The notes below the pieces were generated by a model, which was not told where the DNA came from, made no database searches, and saw only the letters and a list, made by a program, of their open reading frames with translations. From the NCBI GenBank assembly GCA_035578905.1, contig JAQJVL010000057.1, forward strand, positions 248,001 through 312,000: DNA of 64,000 nucleotides, written 5' to 3'. This document shows, in pieces, positions 21,157-32,830 of the stretch (position 1 is its first letter; the number at the start of each line of letters is the position of its first letter). The translations under genes were made by a program, and so were the position numbers. The DNA comes from Stictocephala bisonia (lineage: Eukaryota; Arthropoda; Insecta; Hemiptera; Membracidae).

Positions 21157-21480
21157 TACGTCGTATAATTGGTCGGTAGCGTAGTTGGTTCAATCCCAGC
21201 TTCATGTGCTAAAGGTTCGATTGGTCATTGGTCAGTTCGATCCCAATCAGAGTCATAATACATTTTGAGAAGGATCAGCTGATAACCACCGGCTGTTCAT
21301 TTGTCATTGGGCTATTAATTAATGACACTTTCTAAGGAATAGTCGGCCTTAGTTTGTAACAATGACTACATCCGCTCATCTACACTCATCACACTCATTC
21401 GAAATCCATATTCACCCATATCTTGACGATCGGTGTCTTATGAATAAATAAATAAATAAAAATAAATAAATAAATAAATA
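21157..21480 (+). mobile_element. SINE-C with head type 1
   Basis: It begins attggtcggtagcgtagttg and carries a box-B-like ggttcgat word. It then has a body (cattgggctattaattaatg) and the SINE-C tail (catctacactcatcacactc, catatcttgacgatcgg) ending in (AATA)n. It is nearly identical to 47086-47358 apart from a short internal duplication (cgattggtcattgg). It sits inside the G-rich minisatellite; the word tacgtc occurs on both sides and may be the target duplication. Confidence 0.88.
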
Positions 21481-21489
21481 AAATAAAAT

Positions 21490-21665
21490 ACGTCAGTACC
21501 ACTGTACGTGTATTGAGGAATGAGTGGTTCAGTACCAATGTGTTGTTTGGAGGGGTGGGTGGTTCAGTACCGCTCTACGTGTATGGGTGGTGTGTGTGGG
21601 TTACCACCACTGTATGCATATGAAGATTCGGGTGGTTCAGTATTACTGTAGGCAGGAGGGTGAGT
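21490..21665 (+). repeat. G-rich minisatellite family, degenerate units
   Basis: It continues the array broken by SINE-C: accactgtacgtgtattgag, gtaccgctctacgtgtatgg and so on. Confidence 0.8.
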
Positions 21666-21954
21666 ATTGCCTATTTGGCAAGCAGACATATTTTGCAAAT
21701 GCCTGATTTCTTGTAAGTGGATACTTGGGTGATCAAGAAACTACACATGTAAATGACACTTTAGTCAAATCGTGGTACATTATGCTAAGTAAGATACAGC
21801 ATATACAATGTAATTTTTACATTTTACTATTCATTAATGATCATTATCATTATTTTTTGTTATTATCGTTTTGTTTATGGCGGAATATTTCCAAGGTTTA
21901 TTTGGTAAGTTTAAATAATTAGTTGGAAAATATTTTGTTACTAAACTGATAAAT

Positions 21955-24265
21955 ATCTACTATGGTCAATAATTATTTTCATTTTTCACTTAGTAATATA
22001 AATATATTATTATTATGTATGTCATCATAACATTGTAAAAATCAAAACCTTTCTTGAGTGTGAATCCTGGACTTTCCTCAATTATTATAACGATGCAAAT
22101 GCGATGTACAATGCATTCAATGATCATTTAATTTACTATCCAAACATCGCATGTCCCTTTAAATGTTTAAAAAGCCAAAAGGATTTTAATTTCAAGAGAG
22201 AAAATCAAATTCTATCACTCAATCGTCATTCGCACATAACACGAACATTTTAAAAAGTTTTTATAAACTATAGAAGAGTGCAAAGACAGGTCATAAAAGC
22301 CGCAAAGGCATATGAAATTGAAAAAACTTTAAAATTCTGTGAAAAAATTTCAAAAACTGTTTGGACCATAATTAATAACTCATCAACGGTTTCAAAATTC
22401 TCAAAAAATCCAAGTCGATAAAAATATATAACATTGATATAAAGAGAGAAGATCCTATGAATATTGCTAATTTATTCAACGAGTACTTTAGTATTGAGGC
22501 CGACTCTATAACTCTAATTTCACGGGACCTACTACTCATCCACAAGGTTTTCGATCGCCATTGACGTCTATGCTGTTGACCCCTGTTGATGAGAACGAGG
22601 TGGCTCGGGTAATGCAGGGACTTAGCAGTTATTAATGGCTTTTCAGTTTGGTTGCTTAAACAATGTTATAAGTAATTGTTGGTGCCACTAACCAAACTTG
22701 TTAACATTTCATTTGAAACGGGGACCTTTCCAGACATCCTGAAAACATGAAAAATCGTTCCAATTTTTAAAAAGGATGTTCCTTGCCTAATCAAGAATTA
22801 ATCGTCCTATTTCAATTCTGCCCACCATCAGCAAGGTTTTTGAAAAGATATTCTTGGCACAGTTGGAACATTTTCTTTCACGCTATGACATTCTGGTTCC
22901 TGAACAATATGGATTCAGGAAAAACAAGTCAACTATCGATGCAGTCACAAATCTTATAGAGCTCGTTGTCGATAGATTGGAGAGTAGAGAACTTGTCCTT
23001 AGCATATTTCTTGATATCTCCAAAGCCTTTTACTGTGTTGAGCAGCATGAGACACTGTTGCACCAGTTGGAGTCTTGTGGTTTTCGAGGTTTGTCACACA
23101 AATGGGTCTCGTCATACCTTAAAGGCAGGATCCAGTGTGTACAGGTTGAGAATACCCTGTCAGGCAAAATGCTTATAACCCAAGGTGTCCCACAGGGTTC
23201 AATCCTTGGTCCAGTTTTGGACAATCCTAATATGTCAATGGACTAAAATCTTCAATTCAGTTCGGAAAAGTCATTCAGTACGCTGTTGACATAACTATTT
23301 GTGAGATAGATAGATCATCGCATGATTTAGAAGTAAAATCACTTATTGATCTGAAATGTTCAATAAATTCAACATTTTAATAAAATGGGCCTGAAAACAA
23401 ACAATTGTAAGTCAAATTTCATACAATTTTGTCTTCTTCAACACTTTGAACAGAACCAAAGTACAGTAATAGTGGACGATGTACTCTTGGAGAAAACGGA
23501 GTCCACGGAGTTACTTGGTGTACACCTTGACAAAGGGTTGACTTGGGACGTTCACATTGGCAGTGTGTGTACTAGAGTTAACTCAGGCATTTTTGCTCTG
23601 CGTAACATGGCACGATTCTGCTCCCTGAAAGTCTTAAAACTTGCATATTATGGCTTGATCCATACTCACTTAGCCTATGGTATATGACTGGGGTAGCTGT
23701 TCTAAATACAAGCTGGAAAGGATATTTAGACTTCAAAAAAGAGCTGTCCGAACTATTTTAAAATTAAACGGTAGAGAGTCGTGTCGAGAAGCGTTTAGGG
23801 AGCTTATAGATTATTTACCCTATCCTGCCTCTATATATTGGAGGTGGCCCTGTACTGCAAGTCAAAGTGCACTTTGACGTGCGGAAGGGTTGTTCTTTTT
23901 TATGAAACTAGAGGGAGGAATAATTAAAGAACGCAGAAGCATAGAAGCGCAGCTTTCGAGCATCTGCATTCACAAGTGGGTGTAAACATAATCAATTTGC
24001 TCCCAGAATAAATTAAAAATAAAAACCTGAATCTGTTCAAAAAACGGTTTAAACACATTTTGGTAGAAAATGCTTTTTATTCAGTTGAGGAATTCTTTAA
24101 AAGCCGCTAGGACAATCAGTAAACACCCAATCACGCAACTCTGGTGTCAAGTGTGTGAATGTAAGATGGATGTGCAAAATGTATGTATGAGTGTGATCGA
24201 TTGTGTGTGAGTGTTTATAACTTTGCAACACAATTGTTAATTGTATCATGTAATAAAGAAATTAG
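21955..24265 (+). pseudogene. Decayed Jockey-like non-LTR retrotransposon
   Basis: Remains of a LINE ORF2 reverse transcriptase. Reading across frames: an N-terminal region from about 22040, finger-region words (TGTFPDILK, VPIFKK) near 22720-22775 with an in-frame stop between them, and RPISILPTISKVFEK from about 22804. QYGFRKNKSTIDAV and the palm motif A FLDISKAF follow, then QGVPQGSILGP up to about 23215. The catalytic YADD box is altered to YAVD at 23279-23290, losing one aspartate, and lies in a different frame. Downstream, LLGVHLDKGLTWDVHI, the AYYGLIHTHLAYG thumb region and RLQKRAVRTILKL are readable, then FYSVEEFF near 24075. The 3' UTR ends near 24265. Frameshifts, stops and the lost catalytic residue mean it is dead. 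No endonuclease domain was recognised. The clade is assigned from RT motif style only. Confidence 0.88.
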
Positions 24266-24729
24266 TTATTTATGTACAATCGTTTACCATTAAATAAGAT
24301 GGAAAATTTGTAATTTCGTTATTAATTTTCTTTCCCAAATTTAGTCAGAGTATAAATAATATGGGCTACGTGGTACGTGGAGTACGAATTGCCAAGGGAA
24401 TAAAATATGTTCAAAAACACACACAGGTAAAACAACTGGTTTGGAAAGGAGAGTATAAAACGCAGGATTTGCTAATACATTACTGCACGATTGTTATTAA
24501 TTGGTTAAAAAAGTCATTATAATTGATTAAAAAAGAATAAACTTAATATATATTATGTTTTAACCACTATTCGAATACAGGCAGTGAAACTGGTAGTTTG
24601 TATTCCGCAGAGATCGTGGGATAGAACCTTCACCTGTCTATACCGTACAATAATTATTGCAAACTATACACGCTTACAAACATAACATACTGACAATCCA
24701 CACATACAAGCTGGCAAATAAAATGGCAC
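24266..24729. other. AT-rich DNA, nothing assigned
   Basis: A gggctacgtggta word at 24362 echoes the 47-bp repeat at 20.3 kb. Nothing else. Confidence 0.5.
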
Positions 24730-24928
24730 TTTAGAACTTAGGCTTACCGCTGTCATAACTAGAAACTCTAATTTCTGGTGACAACCGCGTCAACGTGCTA
24801 TCTACATTATAACCAGACGTTTCCAGAGATACCACTGAGGATGCCACATCACAGCATGGTCGAAACGTCCGGTTATAATGTATATAGCACCTTGACATGG
24901 TTGTCACCGGAAAATATAGATTCTAGTT
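24730..24928 (+). mobile_element. FB1 foldback element, copy 2
   Basis: The head ttagaacttaggcttaccgc leads to inverted arms (ggtgacaaccgcgtcaacg left; catggttgtcaccgg right) around ggatgccacatcacagcatgg. Arms are more diverged than in the 15.9-kb copy. I could not identify a convincing target duplication. Confidence 0.85.
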
Positions 24929-25064
24929 ACAATTGAACTTTTATTTTCCTATAGAATATTTAATTTTAAACTTTAAAAATGTAGATGTTTCGATTAAATT
25001 TAAAAAAAGAAAAATTAACTGTTAGTTTAGGAATCAGCCGAAAGATGAGTGGTATACGAAAGTA

Positions 25065-25373
25065 GTATGTGTGGTTGGGTGGTGGGTTAATACTCTGTTC
25101 ATGTATGGGTGGGTCTGTACCACTGCACATATATGGGTGGATGGTGGGTCAATACACTGTACGTGTATGGGTAGATTGGTTGGTCTGTACCACTGCACAT
25201 ATATGGGTGGATGGTGGGTCAATACACTGTACGTGTATGGGTAGATTGGTTGGTCTGTACCACTGTACGTGAATGGGTGGGTGGTTGGTCAGTAGTATGT
25301 GTGGTTGGATGGTGGGTTAATACTCTGTTCGTGTATGGGTGGGTCTGTAACACTGCTCATATATGGGTGGATG
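25065..25373 (+). repeat. G-rich minisatellite family, degenerate array
   Basis: It alternates units of the type gtacgtgtatgggtagattg and gcacatatatgggtggatgg, with a longer higher-order repeat of about 83 bp at 25110-25265. It is interrupted by a LINE insertion at 25374. Confidence 0.88.
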
Positions 25374-25686
25374 GTAGAATAGAATAGAATAGAATAATTT
25401 GTTATTGCATGGTCATTTACAGTAAATGTATCGCAATCGTCAGACTTGAATTAAATTATAATGTTGATTAAAATTGGCAGCCATTCCTACAGAATTCCAC
25501 ATTCATACATTTTGGGTCATACATTCTTCACATTCACACAAATAGTCCAAGTTAAATACTCTAGCTTCCAGTGTCAAACCGCCGAATTATTGATCTCCCA
25601 GTTGTGGAATAAGAAATCTCTCACGGAGTAAAAGGCTTCGGAAATGAGAACCCTTTTTAACCGTGCCGTGAAAGCCTTTGGCTCAA
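25374..25686 (-). pseudogene. 5'-truncated LINE 3' end inside the minisatellite
   Basis: On the minus strand the sequence opens with an RT C-terminal stretch readable as KAFTARLKRVLISEAFYSVR and ends in a 3' tail of (TATTC)n (the gaatagaatag run at 25374-25396). This is the classic product of target-primed reverse transcription with 5' truncation. The C-terminal FYSV motif is also found in the LINE at 24.07 kb. Flanking minisatellite sequence (gtggatggt left, ggcgggtcaatac right) shows it inserted into an existing array. Confidence 0.85.
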
Positions 25687-25810
25687 TGGCGGGTCAATAC
25701 ACTGTACGTGTATGGGTAGATTGGTTGGTCTGTACAACTGTACGTGTATGTGTGGTTGGGTGGTGGATCAATACTCTGTATATGTATGGATAGTTGGATG
25801 GGTACATAAA
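25687..25810 (+). repeat. G-rich minisatellite family, continuation
   Basis: cactgtacgtgtatgggtag and actgtacgtgtatgtgtggt continue the array on the other side of the LINE insertion. Confidence 0.88.
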
Positions 25811-27302
25811 ATGTGGTTGAAGATGAGTTGTTTTTAACCTGAAACAAGTTACGTAAGAAAAACATAACATTTAAAATGTTGACTTCCATGGAATTAAGTA
25901 AGTTAATAATTTATTTGCCTTACTAATTTAATAACTAGTTAATAGAAACTAAAGTAATTACTATAAGTCAGACAAATCATTGATGATAAATTCTGAATAT
26001 TAAAGTAGCTGACATTAGTTGTGTTGGGAAAATCAAGCAAAGGAAACATTGATTGCATTGTTGATTTCGAAAGTGCAAGTAAATTTATAAGTTATGTACA
26101 GTTTTGGTAAAATAAAAAACAATCGTCTTTCCGGACGATCAACACCGCCTGACTATCCTGAACGAACTCTCCAAAGTTTACGCAATCATGCTAGTTTCAA
26201 CAACCCATCACGCCAAGAACACAACAACCATAGTTAAATTATTTTAGAATGTTGTCCTTATCACTAGTGAGTATAACAAAATATATTTTATCTACTGCTT
26301 GACAATTATTAGTTAGATTGTTGATTAGTTAAAAAGTTCCAAGACCTTTAGTGTTTAAAACCAAGCACAATACTTTGTCAGATATATATAACAAACTTTC
26401 GTCATCTTAAGTTCCTAAAGAGACCGAGTCAGATTTGAAATGTTGTACATTAATTTTGTTAATTAAAACAACATCGGAACACGACTATTGTTAGCAAAAA
26501 GTAGGTTACATCTTTGAGTATGTTATAATTTGTACTCCTTAGAATGGGAATATTTGTGCTAGTAATTTAGTTAATGAGGTCTGCCACTACAGTTTGTTTA
26601 AACTGCATTAAGTTTACATGGGACTACACTAGCGCTCCACAACTGGACTCCAAAACAGCTGATTCTTTGAGACACAAACGTCAACATTGGATGATAAATC
26701 TACATTTGTGTACATATAAAATAAACGGTATACATTCATTTTGTAAATATTTAATTTCTCCATTCTGACCTGTTATTTTTACATTTATATAGTGCTTTAG
26801 ACCTCATATAAACAATCTAATGGTAACGAAAATGTGCTTAGACTATACAGTGGGGTTATAAGTTTGCTACTAGGGAAAATTGGCTCCTGCCACGTCAGCT
26901 GTGGCCACGTTCCCACAACCCCCCTGCTACCCAATTACATCAGTTGATTGATTGCCACTTTGACAGCCGCCATTTTATGGCCCGTCATTCTGACGTATGT
27001 ATTGGAAGTATCGGCTACTTTTTAACAAGCTTAGTTTAAGCTATAAACTTAACTATGTACAATCGTCATTTATTTAATAATTTAAAGTACTTAATTTAGT
27101 TGAAACCAGTTGTTTAATGTACTTGTTTTAAGCACAAGAAATGACTTAAAGCTAGATTAAATATTATAACTTTTGTCTATTTGGTCTAGAACATCTTTTG
27201 AAACAGTCATTTAGTCATTGTAAAGTAAAATATAACACGAATAAAACATTTTTAATCTAAAAAGATGAATGTACGAATGTCTGACTGTCTGTCCTTTATG
27301 TA
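25811..27302. other. AT-rich DNA with one GC-richer patch
   Basis: A GC-richer patch at about 26880-27000 (ctgccacgtcagctgtggcc, gacagccgccattttatgg) has no long frame and no copy in the window. It could be a regulatory or transposon-derived segment. The rest is unassigned. Confidence 0.4.
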
Positions 27303-27752
27303 ATTATGGTCCAAGCAGTTTTTGAAAAATGTTCACAGGATTTTAAAGTTTTTTCAATGTCATATGCCTTTGCGGCTTTTATGACCTGTGTATACACTCT
27401 TCTATAATTTCTAAAAATGTTTAAAACGTTCGTTTTGTGTACGAATGAAGATTGATTGATAGAATTTGTTTTTTTATCTTGAAATTAAAATCCCTTTGGT
27501 TACCTAGGAACTTTTCTTCTAACCTTGAGTTTTTTTAGCATTTAAAGGGACATGCAATGTTTAGATAGTAAATTAAACGATCATTGAATGCATTGTACAT
27601 CATTGCATCGTTATAATGATTGAGGAAAGTCCAGGATTCACACTCAAGAAAGTTTTTGAGTTTTACAATGTTATGATGACATACATAATACAAAATATAT
27701 TTATATTACTAATTGAAAAATGAAAATAATTATTGAACTTAGTAGATCTCCA
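27303..27752 (-). pseudogene. LINE 5' fragment, inverted copy of 21.96-22.38 kb
   Basis: The minus strand aligns with the start of the 22-kb LINE: attatggtccaagcagttt pairs with aactgtttggaccataat, and caatgttatgatgacataca pairs with tgtatgtcatcataacattg. A 20-30 bp insertion (tacctaggaacttttcttc) is present. It carries no readable RT motif because it covers only the upstream region. Confidence 0.82.
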
Positions 27753-27775
27753 TCACTTTAGTAAAAAAATATTTG

Positions 27776-28246
27776 ACAGAAATAATTAATAGTAAAGAGA
27801 GATGTTATATTACTCTCTTTATATTTAAAAGAGAGGTTGCAAAATGCTTTCACAATTTTTCATTACACTTCGTAATGAAACTTTGGGAAGGTATTATTTC
27901 CTCCTACAGAAAGTTTAATCATGGTTATATTCGACCGTAGGGCTACACAACAATAACCTTTAAAGTTTAAGTGGAATTCCAATGGGGTTGTTTAACTATC
28001 GGCTGTTAAATAAAAATGGAATAAATGTTTTTGAAACAGGATAAAAAATTTTTGAAAATGTTACGTTTATTTGATTTTAATAAATAATAATAATTTTTTT
28101 ATGTTCATCCCATAGCAAGGCACAATAAACTTAATATATAGTACATACTTTTTATTTGACTGAAATAATTTATAGTAAAGAAAGATGTTATATTACTCTC
28201 TTTATATTTAAAAGAGAGGTTGCTAAAATGCTTTCAAAATGTTTTT
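27776..28246 (+). repeat. About 85-bp direct repeat pair
   Basis: At 27776-27862 and 28157-28246 the words gatgttatattactctcttt and atatttaaaagagaggttgc recur about 381 bp apart, over roughly 85 bp with few mismatches. The intervening DNA is unassigned. Possibly long terminal-type ends of a small element or a local duplication. Confidence 0.75.
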
Positions 28247-28496
28247 ATTTTTACGAGAAACAAGACGGCTGGTTGTGAAGAACGTTTTAAAAATTATATC
28301 CTTTGCTTCTGTACACTAATAATTAGGCAGTGTCAGTTTAAAATTGCTTATTTTATCCCTATACAGTATTATATGGTTACTAGTGGCTTGTATGAGCTAA
28401 AGCCCCTAAATAAATAAAATTAAATTGTTGATGTAAAATATTTAATGAATAATATTTAATTATTAATAGTTTTGTTAAATTCATTATCATATATTC

Positions 28497-28556
28497 AGTA
28501 CCACTGTACATGTTGGGGTGGGCGGGCGGGTCAGTACTACTGAACGTGTACTGAAA
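28497..28556 (+). repeat. G-rich minisatellite family, isolated unit
   Basis: cagtaccactgtacatgttg followed by gggtgggcgggcgggtc is a G4-type unit standing alone. Confidence 0.8.
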
Positions 28557-29837
28557 ACAAAATCGTTTTTCAAAATCCTTCTAAAAATTTGTTATTTCTG
28601 TGTAAGAGTAGATAAAGTCTGTGCCCAGTTTATCTAAATATGTAAATAATTAATGTACTATACTCGTAATTGAAATTTTAAAATTAGGAAGATTTTCAAG
28701 AATTATGTTCAGGTAACGTGAAAATCGAGCTTTCTGCGAGCAGTACAGTTACAGTATGGAAGATATCCCTGTAATTTCTATTACATTAATAAGGTATTAT
28801 GGTCGTGTTAAAACTTCTCTGTACATTATATTTTTGTGTAAGAATTGTCTGTGTCACTGTTTTGGTCGACTCTATTTGCAATAAACAATTTAATTCCGTC
28901 TGGTAATTTTACTCTACTAAATGCATTTTAAAAGTTGGCCATGTGTAAACACTGGTTTGTTCAGGTGAATACCAGCTTCTTAAAGGTTTCGCCGTGTACT
29001 TAGTTAATTAGGGCATAAAACATCAACAGATGGTTAGAAACCTTCTTCATATAAAATTAACATGGGAAATTTGAAGGCCAATGGGGCCGAACCCTAAAGG
29101 CGAGTTGCAAAACTTTTATTTTTCCCGCCATCTACAATATTAGAGCTTCAAAATGAGCCATTTTCGAAGTGCCGTAGATGGAGTGTAGCACTTAAAATTT
29201 TGACGCAGCCGATTTGGTTTACGAAATTAAATATATACATTCGTCATACATACTACAAATTATTTTATATATTTATTTACCGTAATTAACAATATTGATG
29301 CTAAATTTGTCACTGTTTGGAGAGAAGGCATTAAGATGGTTTGGATTTTGGTTTCCATACATTTATACTGCTAACACTTGATACTTTTACTAATGTACCT
29401 TCTATACCTAGAAAATAATTACAAATGTTATAAAAATAATTACACATTTTAGAAAAATAATTACATATTTTATAAAAATAAATACAAATTGTAGAAAAAT
29501 AATTATAAATTTTAAAGTAAAAATAAATAAAATATTAATCATACCTATTTATTTTCATTAATTTGTTTTAAACTAATGGACATATAAATTGCTATTTTAT
29601 CGTTAAAATAAGTCTATTTATTCACTGCATGCTTAATAAATTTGGAGTTGTAGTGATAAGCTAATCATTCGAGACTTATCTTTATAGGTTTATTGGTACA
29701 GTCAGTTTGTGTTTTAGCATCTGAATGTATACAAGTACCGAAGTTATGACCAATGATATTTGACCTACAACGACCATCCATAAACGAACCCGTCTTTATG
29801 ACATTTTATATGACCTAAGTATCCTAACAGCTTTGGA
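28557..29837. other. AT-rich DNA with a short tandem repeat
   Basis: At 29411-29517 about four to five units of a 26-28 bp repeat (aaaataattacaaatgttat type) are visible. Elsewhere no feature was assigned. Confidence 0.55.
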
Positions 29838-30055
29838 GCGGCCGTAGATAAGGGGCTAAGGTGCTGGCTTGCCAGGTAATCGGTCCGGGTTCGATTCCCG
29901 ATGTGACCTCTAATAGATTTTGCCCTGCCGCTCCCGTGGTTCGGAAGTCACGTAAAGCCGTTGGTCCCCAGGTTAAGTGTTAGAGAGGGCTCCTTAGCCC
30001 TAACTTCGCCTGGTAAAATAAGGCAATCTTTAACTTTTAACTTTAACTCTGGAGG
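29838..30055 (+). mobile_element. SINE-T with tRNA head
   Basis: The head carries an A-box-like region (taaggggctaaggtgctggc) and a strong B box (gggttcgattcccg, 29887-29900). The tail reads ggttcggaagtcacgtaaag, ccgttggtccccaggttaag, tagagagggctccttagccc and taacttcgcctggta, ending in a CTTTAACTTTTAACTT-type repeat. This tail is shared almost word for word with the 5S-headed element at 53.27 kb. Confidence 0.9.
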
Positions 30056-30427
30056 CTGATTTCGTCTTGTCAATAGCCTATAAATCAAAAGGCAGATTTA
30101 AGATTGTTCTGTTAAAATAAACAAATGACAACGATTTTTTTATACTTTTTGTAAACAATTTAATTTCACCTTTCTCATTTTTTAAATTTGTTTCTTCATT
30201 TCAGTTTTGCAGTATAAATTGTTAAGTGTTCATGTCATGTTATCATAAAAATAACAACATCCTTCTGTGTACGCGGATTTAAATGACAGTTGTATGTTAT
30301 AATTTGAGATTTTATTTCACTCGACATTTTTTAATTATTTTGTCCTCATTACTGTTTTGCAGTACAAATTGCTAAGTGCTATCACGTTATGCTATCAAAA
30401 AAATAACAACATTCTTAGATATTTGTA

Positions 30428-30429
30428 CA

Positions 30430-30484
<55 letters not shown>
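30428..30484. repeat. (TA)n microsatellite
   Basis: A pure alternating tract of about 56 bp. Confidence 0.98.
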
Positions 30485-30486
<2 letters not shown>

Positions 30487-31096
30487 TAGCCATTATAAAC
30501 CCACGTGCATCAGCTAGTAACATGGTATTCATTCATTAGTTTCTACGGGGGCACAGAGAATGAAGTGCTGGGGGTCAGGGGTTAGGGCTGCGAAGTCCAC
30601 AGTCCATTGTTGAGTATTTACTGAACTGATGGTCAATACTCACATATTTTATTGAATAAGAGCCTAAAAAAGTCATTTTTCACGACACTCACCTGATTTA
30701 TTTTATTAACATGAAAGTCGAATAGACATTTATTTTATAATATCTGACAAACCATCTGTATTGTATTTAATCCAAAGATCAATTAAAATAGTTAGTCTGT
30801 TCTGCATTAATATCAATTAGTGTGTTATGAACAAATATAAAGTCATAATTCTGAAAGTAATAAAATAGTACAGCTGTTTAATTTGCATGGTAATCTTACT
30901 TGCATTATTTAATCATCCTGTGTCCTTGCTGTTTTTTAAGAAGTAGCATTTATGCCAGTTATTTTAATATTTAGTCAGGTAAATAGACGTGCTTGCTTTT
31001 CTCAGAAATTATCAAGCACACACTTAACGAATAGTTTAACCCTTCTTTTAAAATCACAAACGGATCTATAGCAAAGGCATCAAACCTGTAAAGCTT
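30485..31096. other. AT-rich DNA, nothing assigned
   Basis: No recognisable feature; a minus-strand 75-residue frame (30971-31198) has no motif. Confidence 0.5.
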
Positions 31097-31411
31097 ATGA
31101 TTAAAAAAACCCCATTGTTCACGTCGGAAAACGTACCAAACACCGCGTGCACCATCATAAACAATAACATTCACCAAGAAAACAAACCTATTGAACAACA
31201 GGTTGAAAATAAACTCATAAATAATCCTCTGAGGATAGATAGCGAGTTTAACAAATTATTTTTCTCAACTGGAGCTGACCAAGGACTTTGTCCACCCCAT
31301 AGTCAGCCTGTCCCTCCTTCAGTGCACAGTCCAGTTGCTTCATTGACTCTGGCCTTGCTATCAGAGGAGAGTGATAATTTTCATAAAAACGGTCAAACTT
31401 TTCATAAATAA
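31097..31411 (+). CDS. Unrecognised 104-residue open frame (weak candidate)
   Basis: It begins MIKKTPLFTSENVPNTACTI, is asparagine-rich in its first half and proline/serine-rich at about residues 65-85 (PPHSQPVPPSVHSP). No signal peptide, membrane segment or known motif is apparent. It ends about 90 bp before a decayed LINE on the same strand, so it could be a relic of that element's first ORF; the proline-rich stretch would not contradict this. No start context or splice evidence was found. The length is only modestly above what chance gives in this DNA, so it may well be spurious. Confidence 0.15.
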   Translation: MIKKTPLFTSENVPNTACTIINNNIHQENKPIEQQVENKLINNPLRIDSEFNKLFFSTGADQGLCPPHSQPVPPSVHSPVASLTLALLSEESDNFHKNGQTFHK

Positions 31412-31499
31412 TGATAATTTTCATAAATCACGTATTAATAAATAGTGCTCTAAGGATTTATTGGGACTACTTTAACACTTAATTAATCTCTCTTATCAC

Positions 31500-32340
31500 T
31501 CTGGAAATTTTATTTCCTCTCTCAAAGTCCTCACTCCAAACAAAATTATCAACAAAAATGATTTAGAAGCTCTTTTTCCCAGTGTCTTAACTTATTTGAC
31601 AAACACCATCTACTGTCTGTAAACCAATTAGGGTTCCGAAGCGGCAAAATGACATTGAACGTAGTCATACTTCTAGCCGATGCAGTAGTTGAGGGAATTG
31701 AAAGTCGAAGGGATACTTTGGGTGCAATTCACGACCAATCAAAAGCTTTCGACCGATCGACCATCAAATTCTCATGCACAAACTGGATCACTACGAAATC
31801 AGGCGTAAATCGGAGAGGGTGGGGCTGAGCTATAGGATTCCTCAGGACCACATGCCGAAGAGTAATTTACTGTTCTTGATCTACGTGAATGATGTTGGTT
31901 CATCCATGTAGAAGAACATCAAGGGTGACTCATCCAATATGCAGATGACACGATATTCTGTTTTAAATCAGAAACATAAGAAGAACTCGAAAATGGCTTT
32001 TATTGAGCTCAACTGTTCTGTTTAACAATTTAACGCGCTCAATCTCAAAACAATCTCCGTTGAAATCAATTTTCAATCAATTTAGTTTTTGACAAACAGA
32101 CTCAGATTATTTTCCAACAGTCATTTTGGAGGAAACAGAAATCACTCTAAGAAGATTCTAGGAATACACCTTGATCAAAGCTTGACTTAAGATTATCGTG
32201 TAGACCACGTTTGTTCAAAGTTATCCTGAGGAATTTATGTATTGCGTATATTTTCCTAATACTACCCAATTAAGGTACATCGATAACGGCATATAATGGA
32301 ATAATGTACTCAAACCTCTTTTATGGACTGGCAATATGGG
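31500..32340 (+). pseudogene. Decayed Jockey-like LINE reverse transcriptase
   Basis: Readable RT landmarks, in shifting frames: NQLGFRSGKMTLNVV from about 31623, motif A HDQSKAFD near 31730, an eroded QG-motif near 31840, and an intact catalytic box QYADDT with YADDT at 31938-31952. Further downstream are LGIHLDQSLT near 32160-32190 and YSNLFYGLAIWG near 32307. Many frameshifts and stops make it non-functional. It is a distinct, more decayed copy than the 22-kb element and keeps the two catalytic aspartates that the other has partly lost. Confidence 0.85.
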
Positions 32341-32539
32341 GCAAAGACGTTTATAAAATTTTCATTTTTCGAAACAGTAGTCGAAAAAAATGCATAATTT
32401 TCAAATATCTGACACTAAATCTCAGATATCTGACACTAAATACCTTGCCTCTAAATCTTGGATACATGACTTCGTTTCCAACCGAACTATGGAACCATGA
32501 GAAGTTGTGATATTCACTTTTATGGTACCAGATGCATGG

Positions 32540-32830
32540 ATAACCATCAAACTGTGAGATACAGGGCGTTAGTTCATGAGCGTTTGCCTTTGTAGGCACG
32601 TGTTCGATTCGTCAACCAATTAGGGAATTCGATTAAAATGCCACAATGAATAATACTGAAAAATACATTAACTGCACACGCATTCTACAGAATATAAAAG
32701 TTCATGGTACAGGATTGGGATAACTTATGGTTGGCTGAATGATCGGGGAACATTGCGAATGAACGGGTGAGATAAGATGCAAAATTGAAAGTTTGAAAGA
32801 GAGTTTAATGTAGAGCGAGGAGAGAATTAT
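32540..32830 (+). mobile_element. Possible tRNA-derived SINE fragment
   Basis: gggcgttagttcatgagcg resembles an A box and cgtgttcgattcgtc (about 32610) a B box, spaced as in a tRNA. The downstream body has no match in the window. Confidence 0.4.
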
